NCBI GenBank assembly: GCA_903813345.2
Contig: CAIIXF020000001.1
Span: 22,713,915-22,777,914 of the forward strand
Length of the DNA: 64,000 nucleotides
Source: Owenia fusiformis
Taxonomy: Eukaryota > Annelida > Polychaeta > Sabellida > Oweniidae
Direction: 5' to 3'
Position 1 is the stretch's first letter; each line of letters starts with the position of its first letter. The notes under the pieces were generated by a model. It made no database searches, was not told the origin of the DNA, and was given only the letters and a program-made list of their open reading frames with translations. The position numbers were made by a program, and so were the translations under genes. Shown piece by piece: positions 56,013 to 64,000 of this stretch.

Positions 56013-58910
56013 CACCTTTCCATAAAGTCGGCGAAAAATCGATAAATGGGCGGGGCAACCTGTCAATCATTATAGCAGTGACGTCACTCGCGGACTTTTT
56101 TGAATGATTTACTCATCTAATTTGGCACTTGACAGTGATCATTGAGGTACGCACGGGGATAAATCTTGTTAACTATACAAAATGGAGAGTTACATTTTAT
56201 ACTTATCTTTTCTTTATAATATCAAGGGTCTCACCTGTATTGTTTTATTTCAAAACAATCCATTCAGATCACCTATCAGACGCAAATAAGTCCTGATTGA
56301 TTGAAATTTTCCTCTCCGAGATTTCAGTCTTTCAAAACTGCCATCCAGTCTAAGCTTAGGCTAGACTACTGATGATAGAAGTGTACATCAACAAACAACT
56401 ATTCCTGTTGTATTTTCACTACCTTTCATAAGCAAACAGCATCAAATACTAGCCAATATCTTTGAATGAGAATATTGCACATCTTGTGTCAGTGTGTTGT
56501 ATTTAGGTTAGAGGTCGTTCAAAGCGGGGTTCAAAGTTCAACTTTAGTTCACCGGCAAGCTGGCTAACAAGTCATGCTGACATACAAGATTTACTGTAAT
56601 CCCTTTTACTTTTCTCAATGTTTATTTTAGCAATTTAAAATTTTTATCGATCTAATTGGAATTCATTTATTGTGGCAGTCAACATTAGGCCTATTAGGAT
56701 ATAAATCTGTCATACAAAACATCGTTCCACGGATGTTGAAAACAAAGAAATATAAAGCTTTATATCTGTTTTCTAGGATTCTATGAAAGAACAAACGGTA
56801 TATGACTGTGAAAAACTGACCATCTCAGATGTGGATGGGTCCACATTTGATGGGCCCATCAATAAACTGAAAAAGACAGAATGATTACGTTAGCGTCGCT
56901 TCGTGTTAAAGTGTGCGCCCGACCTGGCCTGTATATAACAGAGTTTATACTGGCGGATTAGACTAGTTCATTTTTTATATGTGTGTGAAAGCTTTCTCTT
57001 ATTTGCGTTTTTTTCGTTTAGTACGGTCTTGTTATAATTGCCGAGGTCATATAACCGGGATAAAACAATGATTATCGTTGACTGCGCACACACAAAACAT
57101 TTACGTCGAATGAACAGTGTTATTAAAAATAACAAGCTTTAGAATACAAAGCCCAGTAGTGTGATAATAAGCTGTACACTTACCACTGCTGCATGTACAT
57201 ATTAGGGCTCACAAAGAGTGGATAGGGAGGTTGTGTTTGTCACTTTTAAATTTTACATTTCAAAATTGCCATTTTACATGTCATAATTTCTTGGTTTCAT
57301 TCGTTTAGCCGATCATAACATTGTAAAACAATAAATCGTCTGTTTACGTATAATCAATTTTGTTCAGTTTTGATTAGTTGTCAGAATGAAGTTACAGTTA
57401 GTTCATCTGAATCCATGTTTCAAAACAAAAATCATATTTTCTTCACTTCAAAATACTTCAGTGAGATGAATGCTCGGAATTGTCGTTTGCAATAACTTAT
57501 TGTCGTATTCGTTCTTTTATCTACTCGATAGAAGCATTTAGTGGTACATTTGATGCCAGGTCACCTTCTCGCGTACCTATTGGGGAGCCCCACATTTGTG
57601 TCTGTACTCATGGAAGTAAATTCTCCGGTGTAGCCGAGAGCCACAAACTTTCAACAGGTTCGAAATGGCCAATTTCTCTCATATATACTCATATTTTATT
57701 TATAATTATCACCTACAAAGTATTGAACTATATGTAATTTCAATAAGGAAACTTATCTGGCTACATGTAAATTCAATATCAACACTAGATGTTCGCTCAA
57801 CACGTCCTGGCTTACCTTGTGATGACAAACCCTGGGTTTTCGCTATTTATAGTTTATCAACACCTAAACGCATGCGCATTTTATAGTTTATCAGGCACTT
57901 TAAACTGCAACAGACCAAGGAAAAACAAACCATCCCAGACTGTAACTAGCCACTTTTGTTTCATCCCCTCTGGAATTTGGACATATGTTACATATTTGCC
58001 CATAGCGACAGTGTTACCATGGCTGTTGCACTTTGGAACTATGCAATGTGTGTGGATAATTTTTTTAGAGTCCCGACTCTTATTTTGAAATCTAGTGACA
58101 TGGTACCTGTGGTAAGCTTGTGGGCCAAATCCAATCTCAGCCTGGAAAAATAAATCATTTTTCATCGTTTATATTCATTGATAAAAATCCAACAAACATA
58201 AACACGATTTACAGTAGATGTTTTCGGTTTGGGCAAAGAAAAATAAAACTAGATGCCGGAGCCATAATAAACGGATCATCATATTCATTGATAAAATATG
58301 GTTCAATAAAAATAGCAAGATTTACAGTAGTAGGTTTATGAGTAAGAGCGAAGACCCCATAAACTCATAGGCTTTGGCTAGGATGAAGATGGCTTTGATG
58401 ATCAATAAACATGCATAAGTGTCAAATTGTAGATAGTATTTGAGCTTATTATTAATCACAGCTTTTAATAATACTTGTAAAAACGTACGACAACTAGACA
58501 AAATGGAATTGTATTTCAAAATATTACAATAAACATTGCACAATCTCTGCAGGATATTCGGATCTGTCATAAGGGGTCTTATGAGCAAAGGCAAAATGGC
58601 TTAACATTTTTGAGAATTGCCGGTATAATGGACATATAAATGAGAACTCTGTTTGAATATTTAGTTGGAATATACCTATTAAATGACATTGGTACATGGG
58701 AGTTTGATTATTCATAGAATATAATGATAACTTACCATGATCAGCAGAATATAATTGACACTGAAACCGGCACTGAAAAAGGTAAGTCTGTTATGTACTA
58801 TCAGATTTTGATTTTCCCGCTGTACTATGCAGGACAAGACTCCGCGAGTGACGTCACTGCTGTATTCAGCGGCCTTATGAATATTCATGACGTGACTTTA
58901 TGGAAAGGTG
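56013..58910. mobile_element. 2.9-kb inverted-repeat element nested in the Helentron-like copy
   Basis: Ends CACCTTTCCATAAAGTC and inverse, with further complementary motifs such as GTGACGTCACT inside. TATA lies on both sides (56009-56012 and 58911-58914). Copy 1 of the Helentron-like element supplies the empty site, GAATACTATAAGCATG. A THAP-like frame on the - strand is inside. Confidence 0.75.
57881..58165 (-). pseudogene. THAP-like zinc-finger fragment
   Basis: Midway, the frame reads HCIVPKCNSHGNTV, then VTYVQIPEGMKQKWLVTVW. This spacing of C-x4-C, a [VY]xIP segment and KxKWLxxV fits the first half of a THAP domain, a C2CH DNA-binding finger shared by P-element-type transposases and host proteins. 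The second C-x2-H pair is not in the frame, so an exon is missing or the domain is decayed. Its place inside an inverted-repeat element suggests a transposase relic. Confidence 0.4.
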
Positions 58911-59029
58911 TATAAGCATGTCACACTGTCTAAATGACACTTTTGGTAGAAGGTGGCCATTTTGAAAAATGGCTGCCATTTTTTGCTATATACTTTGTTG
59001 GGGGGGGGGGTGTATAGGGGGTCTTGGAA

Positions 59030-59155
59030 ATCCATATACAATATTTTCCAGCTCTCTTATACCATATACAATATTTTTCACCACTTTTATACCATATACA
59101 ATATTTTTCACAGCTCTTATATGTTATACCATATACAATATTTTACAAAAGTTTA
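59030..59155. repeat. TTATACCATATACAATATTTTTCA tandem unit (about 30 bp)
   Basis: Three to four units of about 30 bp with core ATACCATATACAATATTT. A related pair in the same orientation lies at 61687-61745. The direct repeats 2.6 kb apart may bound an insertion inside the Helentron-like element. Confidence 0.65.
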
Positions 59156-60104
59156 GGTGAATACAATATACGATAATTTTGAAACTGCTGTTGATCGAAT
59201 ATTTGATATTTATAAGGAAATAATATGAGGAGAGAATCCATGTACTACAGAAAATGTGTTATTATAAGGCAATTAGACTCCACATACTTACCACAATGAT
59301 TTCATTTATTACATTATGACTGACACACCATTCAGGTACATCTGCATGACTTGTTCAGAAATTCTGTGACCACTTTTTTATTTCAGGTAAACAAGTTGAT
59401 TTAAAACATATTTATAGTATAAGATTCTTGACTTCTCTTTAGTGATTGTACAATCTACTTTGACCAAAACATTAGCTTAACATTTCTGCTAAAGCCAGTA
59501 TCTGTAAAAGTGCCATAAAGATATTCAAAATTAGCACTAAAATCGCATCATTGGAATGGGTGGAACTCAGTGTACCGCTTTCTTGTGACCTACTTTCCCA
59601 TGACTTATTTTAATGTCAATGGAATCCTTCATAGGGAGTCAGGGAATTTCTTGAAACATAATTGATGCAAAATTGAGAATGTGGAATAAAAGATTCATCA
59701 TATGTTCTCTGAAAATAAAGTTTGCTGAGGTAAATATGTACATTATATAACACTATTAGGAATATAGTGAAGATTCACAATGCACAATAATTAAGACAGT
59801 CACCTGGAAAATATTAAGTATTGAAAACAGTTTCGGAAACAATTATTAAAGGACTTCACAAACTTCCATGTAGATAATTCATTTTTGATTGGACTCGAGT
59901 CTGGACTAGAGTTTGAAATAAAGGCAAGATGAGACTTGATTGTTTGATCATTTGACTCGGAGACACTTCGGTGTTTTAGATAAGGCAGCCTTAAAAACAG
60001 TATAAGTCAAACAAAAGTGTGTCAAAATTAAGCAATGATTTCAAGGCAAAGATGTGTTGATGAGAAGGAAAACTACTCTATGTAACTCAAAATAACTTTC
60101 TTTT

Positions 60105-60798
60105 AAAGGACCACGGACGGTATTGCTACAGATTTCAGTCATATGTTGGATTTTGGCTATTTTCTGAGGATTTGAACAGATGCATGTGTTAGGCCAGGAT
60201 TAACTCCAGGACAAGCAGTCAAAGAGATGATAAAATGATTTAGACTTTAAGACAGGGAGGGTGCAAACACCCAATCAACATGTTTTTTCTGTAATGTTGT
60301 CCTGATTTCCAGTCTTAAATATCTTTTTTTCAATATTTGTTGTATTAACATGTTGTGTTTTGAGACACGGTCAACATCTTTAAAAGAAGATATGATTCAT
60401 GCCGGTGTTTTAAAGATATCAATTCTGGGTGACTAAAATTAAGCTGAAAACAATATATCACATGAGTTTTCCCTATGTGAAAATAACATAAGGAATATTG
60501 TTTTCCACTCCAAATGAATCATATTTCCTTTAAATAGGTTGGCTATGTCTACAAATGCGACATATTGATGCACCAAACATTGAAAAAACATGTGTGAAAC
60601 GGGCAACATTTCAGAATAACGTTCATGGGGTGTTTGCCCCTTCCCTGTCTCAAAGTCCAAATAATTTTATCACCTCTATGAGTGCTTGATTTGGAGTTAA
60701 TGCATTGGCCTAACATATGCACCTGTTCAAATCCCAATCAATAGCCGAAATCCAACGTGACAGTTTGAAATCAGTTGTGATACCTTCCGTGGTCCTTT
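60105..60798. mobile_element. Inverted-repeat MITE of 0.69 kb
   Basis: Ends AAAGGACCACGGACGGTAT and (inverted) AAAGGACCACGGAAGGTAT, with imperfect inverted homology for about 180 bp inward, e.g. a GGGTGCAAACACCC block. No coding sequence. Confidence 0.75.
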
Positions 60799-60860
60799 CT
60801 TTGATTAGCTTTAAGACCACATAAATACCTTTTGCAATAAAGAGGTTATTTAATGTGAGG

Positions 60861-60962
60861 TTTTTGATACAGGGAATATCTTAGGGAAATACAATTTATC
60901 TACCCGAGGGGCCGAGGGTTGATAAATTGTATTTACCGAGGGATATACCCTTTATCAAAAAT
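60861..60962. repeat. 102-bp hairpin palindrome
   Basis: GGGAAATACAATTTATC pairs with GATAAATTGTATTTACC around CTACCCGAGGGGCCGAGGG. TTTTTGATA and TATCAAAAA form the outer ends. It resembles a hairpin MITE type. Confidence 0.75.
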
Positions 60963-61816
60963 CGAGCATTCAATAACTGATTTATCCTATACTTAGTAGA
61001 TTATGAGAATTGAATATGCATTGAATGATAGGGAACCCTAATGTAGTAATTACAAATGATAATTACAATAAAAACATGAATATTTATCTCAATTTAAAGT
61101 CCTCAGCAATTTTTTTTCTAAACTCAACAGGTTTTAACATTTAAAAATGTATGAAATTCATTTATGTTTATCAAATAGAGCCAACGTATATCCCGGGAAT
61201 TCAAAAAAGCACCAAAGAAATTCACGGGGATTGCTGTTATTTAACTGTAACACTACTTAGTATGGGATAAATAAGAATATCTAATGATGCTTGAATAAAA
61301 ATATACGCTGTATGAACACTTTATACTCAAATATTTTAATGATTTATCCCACATACCCGAAACACAAGTAGCTATAGTGACCATATTTTTCATCAAAGTT
61401 GAGAAGAGTCAATGACATTTGGCATTATTATCCGACACTTTATTAACACCTCCTGAGAAAATTTGAATGAAAATGGCAAAACCAGTTGAAAGTAATTTTC
61501 TCAAAACTTATTGATCGACCTGGAATGTGGAACCAATTAGAGAGACTACTCTCCCATGTTTTCCAACACGATTACAGTAAAAGAGTCAGCACAATAGAGA
61601 TTTTCAAGGCACAATTTCTTCAAAATTAGCCTTCCGAGCGTCCAAATTCTTTTTAAAACATATAATTAACCTTCTGGTGCCTTGAGATACCATATACCAT
61701 ATATTTTCTCTTATTCCATATACCATATTTTTTACACCTCTTCCCCTTTGTTTGTACAAGTGCCAACCATGGCTGTTCGATGGGATTTGCTACGCTTTGG
61801 CGTTGCTGTTGTCTAG

Positions 61817-62184
61817 TTAATACCTCCATATATCAAGCGATAAATATGATTATATGTTACCTCTAGGAATAGTGACAAGGTTCGGCACTCCTTGCAATGA
61901 CTGATGAATAGTCCCTAATTGGTTACTTCGCTATGATATCGAGGAATAAGTTCGCCGTTTGACCGAGTCAATGGGGCATTCAATTATATGGATAAGATGA
62001 GAAAAAATCAAATTCTCGGGATTGGAGAGAACATCAGAGCCTATGAAAAGTGAATCGTTTGCTTTGGACAACAGGGAATCTACGGTCATGAATTAATTAT
62101 GAAATATTATGATATTATGGAAAGTGTGCGTTTATTCTAGTATTTTATAAGAATGACGTTAATGTAAATGAGGACCTGTAGGTG
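61817..62184. promoter_or_regulatory. 5' flank of the GPCR
   Basis: AT-rich sequence with no gene and no clear TATA box or other motif. It should hold the receptor's 5' UTR and promoter if that gene is transcribed. Confidence 0.3.
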
Positions 62185-63229
62185 ATGGTTAGGGTTATAA
62201 ACGGAACTTGCGAGGAGTTTATCTCTGGAAGCGGCTATAGTAGAACAATATCGAACATATATGCAACTATAGAGTTTTTAATAATTATACTAATATGGTT
62301 TGGAAACGGATTAGTTTTAGTTGCCATAGCAACCACGCCAAAGCTTAGAAATAAAACAAATCTTTTGGTTTTCAGTTTATCAATATGTGATATGTTTTCG
62401 GGGATTGTGTTTACCCAATGCACATTTGTGAGTTTTATATATTCTCGGGGATTCGATGATGTTAAGCCGCTGTGTCTGAGCTGTCTTGGATTAATGGCCT
62501 TCACGCTTACCGTTTCCTTGGAGACACTTTTGGCTATCGCCGTAGAGCGATACATCAAAATTGTACACGCTCTCTCCTACCCACAGATTATTACCAAGTT
62601 GAGAGTTATCATTGCCGTCATCATGGTTTGGATCAGCAATGTGCTCCTACACTGCAGTACGTTCTTTTGGAACAATTACACTTCGACCAAGCGTTGTCAT
62701 ATAATAGACATTCAGACAGTTACATATCTTATCGTTGGCATGTCAATCTTAGTCGTTGCTATGGTTATCATAAATATTCTGTAAGATATTCATGATTGCA
62801 TGGAAACAGAGGAATGAAATCATATCCATGGAGAGAAGTGCGGGGGTCTCGTCCAGTATGGCCAAGGAAAACAAATTAGCAAAAACAATGGCTCTCGTGA
62901 ACGGGCTACTCTACCTCTCATGGACACCCTTTGTAATGTTAACATTTGTGCAATTAGGGATGGACGACGAAACTTTAAACACACAATGGATGGGGCACAT
63001 TTATTATAATTTCACACACGTTCTAGTTGCGAATTCTTTACTTAATCCGCTCATCTATGCAGCGAGAGACAAAGATTTCAAAAATGCCTTTAAACGACTC
63101 CTTCGATTGAAAGCTCACGGGAATGGAGTGACGAACTTAAACTCCAATTCTCAGCCCACTGCATCCTCTGAACGCAATGCTCCAGAACTCGTTCCTCCAT
63201 TTTCCAGTAAAAAAGAAGCTTGGAAATGA
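62185..63229 (+). pseudogene. Class A GPCR, intronless, with a one-base frameshift
   Basis: The first frame, ATG 62185 to stop 62782-62784, encodes TM1-TM5: GNGLVL in TM1, LSICDM in TM2, VERYIK at the TM3 end and a TM4 Trp. The second frame (about 62783-63229) begins KIFMIAWKQR and carries TM6 (LSWTPF), TM7 (NSLLNPLIYA) and a Ser/Thr/Asn-rich tail. Together they make about 348 codons, a normal length. The break falls at the TM5/ICL3 border and is explained by one extra base near 62782. TM5 lacks the usual Pro, and NPLIYA with a short ECL2 recalls the adenosine/melanocortin/lipid-receptor group; the ligand is unknown. N-linked sites (NGT at the start) fit a surface receptor. A recent pseudogene, a null allele or a sequencing error are all possible. 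Confidence 0.85.
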
Positions 63230-63581
63230 GACACGGAGGATTAGCCAAACAGTGCGTCAAGTGGTAACTAGAGCCGAAAATCTGGAGATGTTATAGACAT
63301 TTTATATTAAATTGAAATTGAAATAATGTATGTACAAATATATAATTTTTGTACTCGCAATCGAGATCGAAAATAAATCACTATAGTCTAGATACAAGCC
63401 CTTGTGCCCTTTTCCAACTACTCATCCCAGCATCACTGTGTGAGAAGGTGAGTAGTCAAGTAGAAGGGGGGGGGGGTCACATGGTCTTGTAGCTAGACTA
63501 GAATCACTACACCCTGTCCTGTTTACTTTTTATGGTTCCATTTCTAATTTCATACACATAGTGAATTGATTTGCTGCGTAG

Positions 63582-63660
63582 GGAGAGGTCGATCGTGAGT
63601 GCAGCTAGTGCACCTGATCTCTTGGGAACCTTTAGTATTACCATACCCAAGCTTCAAAAG
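63582..63660 (+). other. Weak candidate exon
   Basis: Between GCGTAG and AAAAG|GTATCG lies an open frame reading RERSIVSAASAPDLLGTF, then ITIPKLQK. The composition looks protein-like, but the splice signals are poor and no family is recognised. Confidence 0.2.
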
Positions 63661-63880
63661 GTATCGTTTATATCAATTGTAATGGTTAATGTGGAGATGC
63701 TAATTGAAATTATCTACATTGTGATTATTGTACACTGTTCTATCACTCCTCGATTAATAAAAATAAAATGTAGTACAAATTATATAATATCATACTCTCC
63801 TTGAAACGGAGGAAATACTATATCTAGTAATCATCACTGCTACTCACCTAGTTACGCTGACGGTGCGTCAGCGTAACAAG

Positions 63881-63908
63881 ATGGAAGAACTTCCGGGCTT
63901 CGTTTTCG
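63881..63908 (+). CDS. Probable first coding exon of a gene running off the window
   Basis: ATG starts MEELPGFVF and is followed by a strong donor, CG|GTAAGA, in phase 1. A palindrome sits directly before it, and an ETS-type site (ACTTCCGG) lies inside the first codons, as in many invertebrate promoters. The product cannot be named from nine residues. Confidence 0.55.
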
Positions 63909-64000
63909 GTAAGATATTTTTATTTCTCGATTCTACACCACTTATAAGTTAAGTTTTGGACAATACTTTGGCTCAAAGTTAAGGAAGATCACACATTGGC

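Larger units (their letters stand above)
55597..61816 (+). mobile_element. Helitron2/Helentron-like element, copy 3, with nested insertions
   Basis: The 5' end reads TTATCCCATCGAACGAAG. The 3' end reads GTTCGATGGGAT (61775-61786), a GC hairpin, then CTAG at 61813-61816 followed by T. The 5' 420 bp match copy 1 in reverse orientation through the CAAAATCGCTCC and TTTTCAAAATGG units. A 2.9-kb element interrupts it at 56013. The part between about 58990 and 61690 includes further repeats that may be insertions. Confidence 0.7.

Noticed and set aside
57480-57737. 85-codon + strand frame inside the 2.9-kb element
   Set aside because: No ATG-supported domain, no recognised motif and no splice context. 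A link to the THAP-like fragment on the other strand could not be shown.
62235-62558. 107-codon - strand frame
   Set aside because: Antisense shadow of the GPCR TM1-TM3 coding sequence.
62782-62816. Micro-intron in the GPCR (GTAAGA to AACAG)
   Set aside because: It would be 34 nt, below usual animal intron sizes, and splicing it leaves the second half out of frame.

Overview
The window is AT-rich animal DNA. Genes have introns with GT/AG boundaries, AATAAA-type poly(A) signals, 17-finger C2H2 proteins, an ER thioredoxin-family protein and a rhodopsin-family receptor. Short inverted-repeat transposons are very dense. Together this suggests a marine invertebrate, probably a lophotrochozoan such as a mollusc or brachiopod. 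I cannot fix the species from sequence alone.

Layout. 0.4-2 kb: a 1.46-kb foldback transposon. 2.3-12 kb: two tandem paralogous C2H2 zinc-finger genes on the + strand, each with a short acidic first coding exon, a phase-1 intron and one large exon with 17 fingers. 12-21 kb: mostly mobile elements (a Helitron2/Helentron-like element and Tc/mariner-type inverted-repeat elements) plus one orphan candidate exon on the - strand. 21-24.9 kb: five 5' coding exons of a SPATA6-like gene on the - strand; the rest of that gene was not found. It is head-to-head with a TXNDC5/ERp46-like gene on the + strand, with 346 bp between start codons. The TXNDC5-like gene has ten coding exons (25.2-48.7 kb), three CGHC thioredoxin domains and a C-terminal HDEL. 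Its introns hold most of the mobile DNA here: a miniature LTR element with tRNA-like sequence in its LTRs, a Helentron-like element carrying a processed retrocopy, a 6.6-kb inverted-repeat element with decayed coding sequence, and several MITEs and minisatellites. 50-54 kb: a 4.1-kb near-palindrome flanked by TA. 55.6-61.8 kb: a third Helentron-like element with other elements nested in it. 62.2-63.2 kb: an intronless class A GPCR broken by a one-base frameshift. 63.9 kb: the probable first exon of another gene.

The host genes show no shared pathway. TXNDC5-like protein acts in oxidative folding in the ER, SPATA6 proteins act in assembly of the sperm neck and tail, and the zinc-finger pair are probable transcription factors or chromatin proteins. 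The common theme is mobile and tandem DNA acting on gene structure: a 3' splice site repeated seven times in frame in the SPATA6-like gene, a MITE 15 bp from a 5' splice site, a duplicated pyrimidine-rich 3' intron end in the TXNDC5-like gene, and nested insertions whose order can be read from empty sites inside the window.
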